Part shown: positions 1-7,962 of the stretch, in pieces
Layout of the letters: every line of letters starts with the position of its first letter
How positions within the stretch are numbered: position 1 is the stretch's first letter
Origin: Hyphomonadaceae bacterium UBA5336
GTDB lineage: Bacteria > Pseudomonadota > Alphaproteobacteria > Caulobacterales > Hyphomonadaceae
Assembly (NCBI GenBank): GCA_002408125.1
Contig: DHQO01000033.1
Span: 1 to 64,000 of the forward strand
Direction of reading: 5' to 3'
Length of the DNA stretch: 64,000 bases
Notes under the pieces: model-generated
The model's input: only the letters and a program-made list of their open reading frames with translations
What the model was told of the DNA's origin: nothing
Databases searched by the model: none
Program-made: the position numbers and the translations under genes

Positions 1-475
1 CGACATCCTCGCCGACATAGCCCGCTTCGGTGAGCGTGGTGGCATCGGCCATGGTGAAGGGCACGTCGAGCACGCGCGCCAGGGTCTGGGCGAGCAGGGT
101 CTTGCCGCAACCGGTTGGTCCGATCAGCAGGATGTTGGACTTGGCCAGCTCCACGCCGTCATTCTTCGCAGCATGCGCCAGGCGCTTGTAGTGATTGTGG
201 ACGGCCACAGAGAGGATGCGCTTGGCATAGCCCTGGCCGATCACATAGTCGTCGAGCACGTCGCAGATTTCCTGCGGCGTCGGCACCCCCTCGCGAGAGC
301 GGCTGATCGAGGATTTGTTCTCCTCACGGATGATATCCATGCACAGCTCGACGCATTCATCGCAGATGAACACTGTCGGCCCGGCGATCAGCTTTTTCAC
401 CTCGTGCTGGCTCTTGCCGCAGAAGGAACAATAGAGCGTATTCTTTGAATCGCCGTTGTTGGTTTGCTTGGTCAT
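1..475 (-). CDS. clpX: ClpX, ATP-binding subunit of ClpXP protease (N-terminal part, runs off window)
   Basis: AAA+ unfoldase that recognises substrates and feeds them to ClpP in the cytoplasm. Only the first 158 codons are in the window. They include the N-terminal zinc-binding domain with Cys16, Cys19, Cys38 and Cys41, the conserved DDYVIGQ segment and the Walker A motif GPTGCGKT at 119-126. The gene lies 119 bp downstream of clpP on the same strand, the usual clpP-clpX order. In Caulobacter relatives ClpXP degrades cell-cycle regulators such as CtrA; that is family knowledge, not visible here. The 3' end lies beyond base 1. Confidence 0.97.
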   Translation of the reverse strand, partial: MTKQTNNGDSKNTLYCSFCGKSQHEVKKLIAGPTVFICDECVELCMDIIREENKSSISRSREGVPTPQEICDVLDDYVIGQGYAKRILSVAVHNHYKRLAHAAKNDGVELAKSNILLIGPTGCGKTLLAQTLARVLDVPFTMADATTLTEAGYVGEDV

Positions 476-594
476 ACTGGCCTCAATGCCGGCTTCCGGG
501 TTAACGGCGTCCTTACACGCGCCGCATCCTTGCCGGCCCCACTACTCGATCATATGCAACCATGCCCCGCAAGCAAGGGGCCAACTCCAGGCTG

Positions 595-1221
595 CTATTT
601 TGTCTCGGTTTCGTCCACTCTGCGCTGGAAAACGCGGTCAACGATGCCAAATTCCACACCTTCTTCGGCCGTGAGGAAGGTATCGCGGTCCAGTTTACGC
701 TCAATAGTGTCGTATTCCTGGCCAGTGTGTTTGACGTAAATCTCGTTCAGCCGGCGCTTCAGATCGATGATTTCCTCGGCGTGGCGTTCAATATCGGTCG
801 CGACACCGCGATAACCGCCGGACGGCTGGTGAAGCATGATGCGCGCGTTCGGCAGGGCGATGCGCTGGCCCTTGTCGCCAGCCGCCAGAAGCAGCGAACC
901 CATGCTCGCCGCCTGGCCGATACACACGGTGGAGATCGGGCAGCGGATATACTGCATGGTGTCATAGATCGCGAGCCCGGAGGAGACATAGCCGCCGGGG
1001 CTGTTGATATAGATCGCGATGTCTTTCTTGGGGTTTTCCGACTCAAGATAGAGCAGCTGGGCCGTCACGGTGGTGGCGGTGCCATCGTCGATCGGGCCGG
1101 TCACGAAGATGATGCGCTCTTTCAGAAGACGCGAATAGATATCGTATCCGCGTTCGCCCCGGCTGGTCTGCTCCACCACATAGGGGACGTAGTTGAATCC
1201 TTCGGGGCGAGAGTCGGTCAT
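595..1221 (-). CDS. clpP: ClpP, ATP-dependent Clp protease proteolytic subunit
   Basis: Serine peptidase that forms the double-ring proteolytic chamber of ClpXP/ClpAP. It has 208 residues, normal for the family. The catalytic triad is visible: Ser106 in GQAASMG, His131 in MLHQPSGG and Asp180 in DRDTFL. The N-terminus is slightly longer than in E. coli. clpX follows 119 bp downstream on the same strand, so cotranscription is likely. A weak hairpin (GCCCC, 8-nt loop, GGGGC, 564-581) lies just after the stop and is not convincing as a terminator. Confidence 0.98.
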   Translation of the reverse strand: MTDSRPEGFNYVPYVVEQTSRGERGYDIYSRLLKERIIFVTGPIDDGTATTVTAQLLYLESENPKKDIAIYINSPGGYVSSGLAIYDTMQYIRCPISTVCIGQAASMGSLLLAAGDKGQRIALPNARIMLHQPSGGYRGVATDIERHAEEIIDLKRRLNEIYVKHTGQEYDTIERKLDRDTFLTAEEGVEFGIVDRVFQRRVDETETK

Positions 1222-1463
1222 TGTCGATAGCCTTTGAGTGCGGAATCGCCGAACGTACCGCTATGCGATCCGTCCGAACGCTACATATCAGTACATTCTA
1301 ATCCCAGTGCAAGCCTTCTTCTGACACACATACAAGGCGCGGCTTTTGCAAGCCCGCAAACACAGGGCGGCGGGTGTATCGGCACCCCACGTCACGTGAA
1401 CGTCACCACCCGGTGAGACAACAGAAGGCGCCCAGGCACTTTTCAGAAGGATCGGCCTCCCTC

Positions 1464-3293
1464 ATGTTTACACGCATGAATACGAATCTGGCCTCTTTCC
1501 TTCAGTCCATCCCCTTTCTGGCGGATGTCCCCCGACGCGCCCTGCGTGCCGCCGGCAAGGAAGCCAGCTGGTTCTGCCTGCCGGCCGGCACCGCACTGTT
1601 CGAGGCCGGCGACCTGTCGGACTGCATCTATTTCGTCATCTCCGGCGCGCTCGGCACCTTCCGCAAGGCGATGGACGGGCGCACCGAGTTTGTCGGCCAT
1701 ATCCGTGCCGGCGAGCCGGTCGGCGAGATGGCGCTCTTCCTGGCCCAGGACAGCGACGGCGATGGCGAGGTCGAGGATGCGCCCCATTCCAACAGCGTCT
1801 ATGCCCTGCGCGATTCCGAAGTGCTGCGCATCTCCCGCAAGGGCTTTGAGCGCCTGATCAAGGCCGAGCCGGAGATCCTGGAAGCGATGATCCGCCTTAT
1901 CCTCCTGCGCCTGAAACAGTCGCGCCGGCGCTCTGACCGCGCCGAGCCGAAAGTCTTCGCGATGGTCGCCACCTCGCCGACGCTCGACCTGGAGCTGCGC
2001 GCCAATGCCATCCGCGATGCGCTGGCGAAACAGGGGCTGCGCGCCTGTATCATCGATGCCGCCATGGGCGACGACAAGCCGGCGGCCTATTTCGACGAGC
2101 TCGAACGCGAGAACGATATCGTCATGCTGATCACGCCGCTGCAGGATTCCTCCTGGTATCGCCTGGCCATGCGCCAGGCCGACCGGGTCTGGGTCATGGC
2201 GCGCGCCGATGCCCGGCCCTCAAACCCGCTGATGCCGGAAGACAATTCCCCGGCCCAGGCCTTCCGCCTGGTCGATGTGGTGATCTGCCATCCGGGCGCG
2301 GAACGCTCGGCCGCGCGGCCGGTGGAATGGCGCGAGGCCGCCGGGGCGAGCCGCGTGCTGCACTGGCGCCGGCTGGAGGGCGAGGATTGCGACCGGCTTG
2401 CACGGGTCATGGCCGGCCGGTCTGTCGGTGTGGTCCTGTCGGGCGGCGGCGCACGGGCCTATGCCCATATCGGCGTCATCCGCGCCATTCGCGAAAAGGG
2501 CGTGCCGATCGACTTTGTCGGCGGGGCCTCCATGGGCGCGGTGGTCGCGGCCTGTGTGGCCATGGGCTGGGACGATGAAGAGATCGACCAGCGTATCCGC
2601 AAGGCTTTCGTGGATTCCAACCCACTGGGTGACTGGACCCTGCCGGTGGTCTCCATGGTGCGCGGCAAACGGGTGAACAACCGGCTGAAGGAGCATTTCG
2701 GCGAGGCCGAGATCGGCGATCTCGCCCTGCCCTTCTTCGCGGTGTCGACCAATCTCACCGACGGCGCCTATCGCGTGCACCGATCGGGCAAGCTACGCGA
2801 GGCCCTGCGTGCGACCATCTCCCTGCCGGGCATCCTACCGCCGGTGGTCGACAATGGCGAGGTGCTGGTCGACGGCGCGGTGCTGAACAATTTCCCCGTC
2901 GATGTGATGCGCGACTTTCATCGCGGCGCGATCATCGGCTGCGATGTGGCGCGTGCGCCGGAGGGCCTGGCGGCTGAAGAGTTCGAGCGCTCGCAGGGCT
3001 TTTTCTCCTGGGTCGCAGAGCACGGCTTTTCCGCCCCGCCGCCGATTGCCGGCCTCCTGATGCGCGCAGCGACGCTGAAGGTGAATCCGAATGCCGGGCG
3101 CGAGCTGACCGACATGCTGATCCTGCCGGAACTGAAGGATGTCGAACTGCGCGACTGGAAGGCCTATGACGAGTCCGTCGAGGCCGGCTATGAAGCGGCC
3201 AGGATCGCGCTCGAAGGCGGCGAGCTGTTCCCGAGCACCAGCCAGAGCAGGCGCATCGGCGAAACCCTGATGGCGGAAACCCTGACGGGTTAA
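1464..3293 (+). CDS. Cyclic-nucleotide-binding domain plus patatin-like phospholipase
   Basis: A 609-residue protein of the neuropathy-target-esterase/RssA type. Residues about 10-150 form a cNMP-binding beta-barrel (GTALFEAGD, GEPVGEMALF). A middle Rossmann-like region follows. A patatin domain runs from about 320 to 500 with the oxyanion motif SGGGARA, the nucleophile Ser356 in GASMG and the catalytic Asp470 in DGA. Likely a cytoplasmic or membrane-associated lipid esterase gated by a nucleotide ligand; the substrate is unknown. The ATG at 1464 was chosen because GAAGG lies about 13 bases upstream and the residues before it do not look protein-like. The frame stays open back to 1374. Another ATG lies at 1476. 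Confidence 0.9.
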   Translation: MFTRMNTNLASFLQSIPFLADVPRRALRAAGKEASWFCLPAGTALFEAGDLSDCIYFVISGALGTFRKAMDGRTEFVGHIRAGEPVGEMALFLAQDSDGDGEVEDAPHSNSVYALRDSEVLRISRKGFERLIKAEPEILEAMIRLILLRLKQSRRRSDRAEPKVFAMVATSPTLDLELRANAIRDALAKQGLRACIIDAAMGDDKPAAYFDELERENDIVMLITPLQDSSWYRLAMRQADRVWVMARADARPSNPLMPEDNSPAQAFRLVDVVICHPGAERSAARPVEWREAAGASRVLHWRRLEGEDCDRLARVMAGRSVGVVLSGGGARAYAHIGVIRAIREKGVPIDFVGGASMGAVVAACVAMGWDDEEIDQRIRKAFVDSNPLGDWTLPVVSMVRGKRVNNRLKEHFGEAEIGDLALPFFAVSTNLTDGAYRVHRSGKLREALRATISLPGILPPVVDNGEVLVDGAVLNNFPVDVMRDFHRGAIIGCDVARAPEGLAAEEFERSQGFFSWVAEHGFSAPPPIAGLLMRAATLKVNPNAGRELTDMLILPELKDVELRDWKAYDESVEAGYEAARIALEGGELFPSTSQSRRIGETLMAETLTG

Positions 3294-3297
3294 GCCT

Positions 3298-3383
3298 CGC
3301 CTCATGGTGAGCGGCGACGAACCGTGGGGGATGCAATGAGAGAGCGCCCTCGCCGCCCCGCATCTCCACTCGGGATGAGGGCT
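3298..3383. repeat. Interspersed repeat, degenerate short copy (A)
   Basis: Starts with CCTCATGGTGAGCGGCGACG and ends with CTCGGGATGAGGGCT. These are diverged versions of the two ends of the fuller copies at 37279-37429 and 49946-50091, with most of the middle missing. It lies immediately 3' of the patatin gene stop. The ends are inverted relative to each other, so the transcript could fold into a hairpin. Confidence 0.6.
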
Positions 3384-3388
3384 ATCGC

Positions 3389-4147
3389 TCAGGCCCTGAT
3401 CCGTTCCGGTTCGGGATGGTCAAAGCGCGCGCCCTCCTCCCAGGCGCGCCGGTCATTGCCATAGCTTGGCAGGCCGCCGGCCTGCTTCAACATCCAGGAT
3501 ACGTGCATCAGGTTCCAGGCCATGAAGACCGCATTCTTCTGGGTGAACTCCAGACCCGGCCCGTCAGAGCCCTCATCGCCATAGCTCGGCCCGGGGCCGA
3601 CCTCACCGAGCCAGGCCGCGTCGGCCTGCGGCGGCACGGTGTAGCCCAGATGCGAAAGCGCATAGAGCACCTCGCGCGCGCAGGCCTTCGCGCCATCCTC
3701 GTTGCCGGTCACGATCACCCCGCCCGTGCGCCCGTAATAGACCGACTGGCCCTTGTCGTTGAGCTGACCGGACTGGGCATAGAGACGCTCGATCACGCGC
3801 TGGCAGATCGAGCTTTTCATGCCCAGCCAGATCGGCGTGCCGATCACCAGGATATCGGCGGCCTTCACTTTCGGCCAGAGCTCGGGCCAGGCATCGCCGG
3901 GAAAGCCCGCCTCGTGCATGTCCGGCTGGACACCCGGCGCGATATCATGATCGGCGGCGCGGATATGGCTGACGGCGACGCCCGCCGATTGCATCACCTG
4001 TGCGGGCACGTCCATGAGCGCAGATGTGTGGCTGTGCTGGCTGGAGGGTTTCAGCGTCGTGTTGATGAACAGCGCCGACAGTCCGGAATAGTCCGGGCGG
4101 CCGGGCGCTTGCGACGAGGCGGTCTGACTGCGGCGTACCGAGAACAT
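3389..4147 (-). CDS. Flavodoxin-fold NAD(P)H-dependent FMN reductase family protein
   Basis: A 252-residue protein with the flavodoxin-like alpha/beta fold. The segment LFINTTLKPSS near residue 26 is the phosphate-binding loop expected for FMN, and ADILVIGTPIWLG near residue 95 is the characteristic second flavin-contact region of the FMN-reductase/WrbA superfamily. Later parts (GRTGGVIVTGNEDG) also fit. Likely a cytoplasmic FMN-dependent oxidoreductase; the electron acceptor cannot be told. It lies downstream of the GNAT gene on the same strand with a 41-bp gap, so they may form one unit. Confidence 0.8.
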   Translation of the reverse strand: MFSVRRSQTASSQAPGRPDYSGLSALFINTTLKPSSQHSHTSALMDVPAQVMQSAGVAVSHIRAADHDIAPGVQPDMHEAGFPGDAWPELWPKVKAADILVIGTPIWLGMKSSICQRVIERLYAQSGQLNDKGQSVYYGRTGGVIVTGNEDGAKACAREVLYALSHLGYTVPPQADAAWLGEVGPGPSYGDEGSDGPGLEFTQKNAVFMAWNLMHVSWMLKQAGGLPSYGNDRRAWEEGARFDHPEPERIRA

Positions 4148-4188
4148 GACCGATCAACGGATGCCGAGAGGGCTTGTTCCGCCCGGCC

Positions 4189-4737
4189 TCAGCCGAGTTC
4201 GGGAAAGGGGATGGGCTCTCGCGGCTCGTTCCCGAACGGACCCAGTTCCAGCGTCCACCAGCCGACATCGTGCCAGGCGCCGAACTTGAACCCGGCATTG
4301 TGGTAGACCCCCACCGGCTCGAACCCCATCGCCTCGTGCAGACCGACACTCGCGGCATTGGGCAGCGTGATGACGCCGACCACCGAGAGAAAGCCCTGCC
4401 GGCGCAGCATGTCGAACAGCGCCGCATAAAGCCGGCGGCCCACCCCCTGCCCGCGTGTACTCTCGGCGACATAGGCAGTGGACTCACAGCACCAGCGATA
4501 GGCCGCCCGCTCGCGGAACCGCGTCGCATAGGTATAGCCCGTCACCCCGCCCTCCGCGCCCACTGAAACCAGCCAGGGATAAACCGCCTGCACCGCCGCG
4601 ATCCGCCGTGCGATCTCGGCCTCGCCGGGCGGCTCGGTTTCGAATGAGATCACGGTATCACGGACGATGGGAGCGTAGATCGCCGCGATGGCCGGCGCAT
4701 CCTCCGCTGTTGCAGCGCGGATCGTCAGCCCGCTCAT
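4189..4737 (-). CDS. GNAT N-acetyltransferase, phosphinothricin/methionine-sulfone type
   Basis: A 182-residue GNAT enzyme. The N-terminus (IRAATAEDAPAIAAIYAP) and the segment TVISFETEPP match the Pat/Bar/YncA group, which acetylates phosphinothricin, methionine sulfone or similar amino-acid analogues. The acetyl-CoA pyrophosphate loop is seen as RGQGVGRRL, followed by GFEPVGVYHNAGFKFGAWHDVG, typical of the group. The start overlaps the stop of the upstream 81-codon gene by 4 bp (ATGA), implying translational coupling. The natural substrate is not known. Confidence 0.85.
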   Translation of the reverse strand: MSGLTIRAATAEDAPAIAAIYAPIVRDTVISFETEPPGEAEIARRIAAVQAVYPWLVSVGAEGGVTGYTYATRFRERAAYRWCCESTAYVAESTRGQGVGRRLYAALFDMLRRQGFLSVVGVITLPNAASVGLHEAMGFEPVGVYHNAGFKFGAWHDVGWWTLELGPFGNEPREPIPFPELG

Positions 4738-4979
4738 TCCGGGGCCGGATCAGAAGGCGGGTTGCGGCATTCGGCCGAGCCATAGGCTTCCAGATAGGGC
4801 CTGTCGAAACAGCGGATCAGGCCGTCCACGGCGCTGGTGTTGAGCCCGCGCATATCCCGGGCGGCCAACAGGTCTCGTTCGGCTTTCAGGGTTTCGAAAT
4901 CCTGCTGGAGAAAGGCGATGCTGGCGCGGGCATAATTGTTCCAGCCCTGTATGTTCTGCACCAACCCGCGCGCCATCAT
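4734..4979 (-). CDS. Small hypothetical protein upstream of the acetyltransferase
   Basis: An 81-codon frame, mostly helical by composition, with no family I recognise. Its ATG overlaps by 4 bp the TGA of an upstream 17-codon frame (4976-5029, ATGAGCACATAT...) and its own stop overlaps the GNAT start. No convincing ribosome-binding site precedes its ATG. Either it is translated by coupling, or a single-base indel near 4978 separates the two parts of one roughly 98-residue protein. The high GC at third positions supports real coding. Confidence 0.5.
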   Translation of the reverse strand: MMARGLVQNIQGWNNYARASIAFLQQDFETLKAERDLLAARDMRGLNTSAVDGLIRCFDRPYLEAYGSAECRNPPSDPAPE

Positions 4980-5081
4980 ACGGTTTTGCCCGGAAGCAGG
5001 CGCAGGCGGAGATCGGTATATGTGCTCATGAGGGAAGAGTTAGACCAAGCCGGATGGCCTGCCAATCGCCCGCGGAGGAAC

Positions 5082-6431
5082 TCAGGATTTCGAGAACAGC
5101 GCCCGCAACAGGTAATAGGTCATCACCAGGAAAATCAGCGCGCCGACCATCAGCGCGAACGGGCCGGCATAAAGGTCCCAGTCGCTCTGCAGCGGCGAGG
5201 TGGACGACATGGCGTCGAGAAGGTGGTCGAGCCCCCAGGCGCCGATCATCGCCCCGCCGAAGGCAGCCAGGCCGTAGAGCAGTAGCGACCCCCAGGGCGC
5301 GGGCGCACCGTTCACGTCGGGATCAAAATCCGGGTCGCGCGCCAGGGTCTGGGCGGCGACCTCTTCCAGGTCGTCAACCATGGAGCGCTCCAGAAGATGA
5401 TCGGGCACATCCTCAGGCTCGGTGTGGTCGGTGCCATTGACCTCGACGGGCTGTTCCTCGGGTTCGGCTTCGGCCTCCTCGGCCTCCTCGCCCACCTCCT
5501 CGGCCTCTTCCACCGCCTGCACGGGCGAAGTCTTCGACTGCACCATGGGTGGGGGCAGATCGCGCGGGGCGTCATGATCATTGCTGGCAACCTGCTGGTC
5601 GCCATTGGCCGGCCTCGGATCGGCCAGTTCCGATACCGCCTGGGTGATTTCCTCAACGCTCGGCCCCTCGGACTGGGGCGGGATATCGTTGGCCGGCTTC
5701 AGGCCGGCCTCGTCGCCGAGGATGCGGGTCAGGCGTTCGGTCACTGCGCGGGCGGCGGCCTCCGGCGCGCTTTCCTTGCGTGGCTCACCCTCTTCTTTCT
5801 CAGCCGGCCTTGCAGCGGCGGGCACCTCATCCTCAGCGATGCCGAGCCGCACCGCGCCGGTTTCATCGTCATCCTCGGCGGTGATCTGCCGGGCGGCTTC
5901 GCGCGGATGCATGATGGCGCTGGCGAGATCGAGCACCGGGCGGACGAGCGGGGTCGGCGCCGGGGTCGGCCCGCCGGGCACTTCCAGGAACAGCGCACGC
6001 TCGGCCGCGCGGCGGCGCACCAGCGCATCGACCACGATCACCCGGCCATCCACACGCGCCTTGCGCCAGGAGGCCATGGCCTCGGCAGCATTGAGTTTGG
6101 CGCCTGAATTCACCAGCGCGAAGACATCGCTTTCGAGGAAATTGTCGAGGCCGATATTGAAGGCGAAGGCAACCAGCGCGTCGAACTCGTTCTGGCTGAG
6201 CGGTGCCAGGGTGCGCGTGATGATCGCCTTTTCGATGGGGGGAAGGTCGTGGCCCTTGAGCAGCGTGCGGGCATCGTCCTCGGTGATCCGCTGGCGTGCC
6301 TTGGCATGGGTCGTGTGCCCGTAGCCGATGACATATCCACCGTTCGGCAGTTCCGCAGAGGTTTCGCGAAACCCCTCGAACCGCATGATCAGGTCTATCC
6401 CTGCCGGTGATGTGCGCATGCGCCCGGACAT
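5082..6431 (-). CDS. spmX: SpmX-like polar muramidase-domain membrane protein
   Basis: A 449-residue protein with the SpmX architecture: an N-terminal GH24 (T4-lysozyme-like) domain at about 1-150, a long acidic, Pro/Glu-rich linker at about 155-370 and two transmembrane segments near 381-400 and 425-445. Caulobacter SpmX localises to the stalked pole and recruits and activates the DivJ kinase. The catalytic Glu is present (Glu19 in RFEG). The position matching T4 Asp20 is Leu28 and that matching Thr26 is Val34, just before IGYGHT, so hydrolysis is doubtful. This agrees with the view that SpmX is a detoxified phage lysozyme. A plain membrane lysozyme is the alternative, but linker and tail fit SpmX better. 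A possible sigma-54 promoter lies upstream. Confidence 0.85.
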   Translation of the reverse strand: MSGRMRTSPAGIDLIMRFEGFRETSAELPNGGYVIGYGHTTHAKARQRITEDDARTLLKGHDLPPIEKAIITRTLAPLSQNEFDALVAFAFNIGLDNFLESDVFALVNSGAKLNAAEAMASWRKARVDGRVIVVDALVRRRAAERALFLEVPGGPTPAPTPLVRPVLDLASAIMHPREAARQITAEDDDETGAVRLGIAEDEVPAAARPAEKEEGEPRKESAPEAAARAVTERLTRILGDEAGLKPANDIPPQSEGPSVEEITQAVSELADPRPANGDQQVASNDHDAPRDLPPPMVQSKTSPVQAVEEAEEVGEEAEEAEAEPEEQPVEVNGTDHTEPEDVPDHLLERSMVDDLEEVAAQTLARDPDFDPDVNGAPAPWGSLLLYGLAAFGGAMIGAWGLDHLLDAMSSTSPLQSDWDLYAGPFALMVGALIFLVMTYYLLRALFSKS

Positions 6432-6478
6432 CGGCTGCTCCGAATTGGGACACCTCGTCCCGTTCTAGCCCTGCAAAC

Positions 6479-6494
6479 TGCAATCGATAAGCCG
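6479..6494 (-). promoter_or_regulatory. Candidate sigma-54 promoter of the spmX-like gene
   Basis: On the minus strand the sequence CGGCTT-N5-TTGCA matches the sigma-54 pattern TGGCAC-N5-TTGCA at 8 of 11 positions. The invariant GG and GC pairs are correctly spaced. It would start a transcript about 35 bases before the ATG at 6431. In Caulobacter spmX is activated by TacA with sigma-54, which makes the placement notable. The -24 half is weak. Confidence 0.4.
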
Positions 6495-6514
6495 TTGCCC
6501 TCCGCCTGCCGAAA

Positions 6515-7894
6515 TTACAGCAGGACCAGGCTGGCCAGCCCCAGGAAGGAAAAGAAGGCGACAATATCGGTCATCGTCAACACGAAGACCGAAGATGCAA
6601 CCGCCGGGTCCGCGCCCATGCGCTTGAGGCTGAGCGGCACCAGCACGCCCGACAGCCCGGCCCAGATGAAGGTTGCCAGCATCGCCACGCCGATCACGCC
6701 CGACAGGCCCGGATCGCGGAACCAGATGAAGGCGATAATCGCCACGCCGATGGCAAACAGGACGCCGTTGACCAGCCCGGTCAGGCATTCGCGCAGGATC
6801 GCCCGGCGCGCGGCCGAACCTTCCAGCTCGCGCTCGGCGATGGCGCGCACGCTGACAGCCAGGCCCTGGCTGCCGGCATTGCCGCCAAGCGCGGCGACCA
6901 CGGGCATCAGGATGGCCAGCGCCACGATCTGCTGCAGCGTGCCCTCGAACAGGGCGATGACGGCGGACACGACAAAGGCGGTGATCAGGTTCACCGCCAG
7001 CCAGGGCGCGCGGGCCCGCACGCTCTCCCAGACGGTGTGCGAGCCGTCAGCCGACGACACGTTGGACAGGGCCAGGAAGTCCTCGGTGTTCTCGTCCTGG
7101 ATGACCTCGACCATGTCATCCACCGTGATGATCCCGATCAGGCGGCCATCGGCGTCCTTCACCGGCGCCTGGACGAGGTGGTACTTCTGGAACTGGTAGG
7201 CGACCTCTTCCTGGTCCATGTCGGCGCGGATATCGCTCTGCAGCGGCAGCATGATATCGACCAGAGGCACGGCGCGGTCGGTGCGCATCAGCATGGAGAG
7301 CGGGATCACGCCGCGCACCTTCATGCCCGGATCGACGATGCAGACCTCGTAGAACTGTTCCGGCAGCCGGTCACCCTGGGCGCGGGCATGGTCGATGGCC
7401 TCGCCGACCGTCCAGAATTCCGGCGCCGCGAACACCTCGCGCTGCATGAGGCGGCCGGCGGTTTCTTCCTCGTAGGCCAGGCCATGTTCGAACGCGGCGC
7501 GATCGTGCGGGGCAATTTCAGAGAGGATCTTGTCGCGGCGTTCCTCGTCGAGGTCTTCCAGGATGGTGGTGGCATCGTCGGAATCGAGCAGGTCGAGCGC
7601 TTCTGTGACGACCTCGTCGGGCAGAATCTCAACAGCGCGCTCGCGATACTCGTCGCGCAGCTCGATCAGAATCTCGCTCGGCAGCGCCCCGCCGAGCAGC
7701 CGCACGCCCTCCAGAAAGATGTCTGTGGAGAGCTGTTCGAGCGCATCGGCCGCATCGGCCGGATGGAGGCGCAGGAGGGTGCGCGACAGCCACGGCTTGT
7801 CGTGCTCGTCGATTGCATCGACAAGATCGTCCAGCAGGACCGGATCGAGGCTCGGATTTTCCTCCGGGCTGATATTTTCAGGCGTCTGATCCAT
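6515..7894 (-). CDS. mgtE: MgtE family magnesium transporter
   Basis: A 459-residue inner-membrane Mg2+ channel/transporter. An N-terminal superhelical domain (about 25-135) contains repeated LHPADAADALEQL-type helices. Two CBS domains follow (about 145-270, including the second-CBS segment GRLIGIITVDDMVEVI). About five transmembrane helices occupy 290-459, with the conserved AALGGNAGSQGLAVSVRA segment that lines the pore. Length and order are typical. In this family Mg2+ bound by the N and CBS domains closes the pore. No riboswitch is visible in the short upstream region. Confidence 0.96.
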   Translation of the reverse strand: MDQTPENISPEENPSLDPVLLDDLVDAIDEHDKPWLSRTLLRLHPADAADALEQLSTDIFLEGVRLLGGALPSEILIELRDEYRERAVEILPDEVVTEALDLLDSDDATTILEDLDEERRDKILSEIAPHDRAAFEHGLAYEEETAGRLMQREVFAAPEFWTVGEAIDHARAQGDRLPEQFYEVCIVDPGMKVRGVIPLSMLMRTDRAVPLVDIMLPLQSDIRADMDQEEVAYQFQKYHLVQAPVKDADGRLIGIITVDDMVEVIQDENTEDFLALSNVSSADGSHTVWESVRARAPWLAVNLITAFVVSAVIALFEGTLQQIVALAILMPVVAALGGNAGSQGLAVSVRAIAERELEGSAARRAILRECLTGLVNGVLFAIGVAIIAFIWFRDPGLSGVIGVAMLATFIWAGLSGVLVPLSLKRMGADPAVASSVFVLTMTDIVAFFSFLGLASLVLL

Positions 7895-7962
7895 CGCGCG
7901 CTTTTCCCGCGATTGCTCAGTCTGCGCAAGGCACTCGTCAACGGCGGACGCACGAGCTCCGG

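Noticed and set aside
498..515. TTAACGGCGTCCTTAC in the clpP-clpX gap as a CtrA site
   Set aside because: CtrA needs TTAA-N7-TTAA; the second half is TTAC with an 8-base spacer.
7895..7962. Mg2+ riboswitch upstream of mgtE
   Set aside because: The gap is 68 bp and has no recognisable riboswitch fold.
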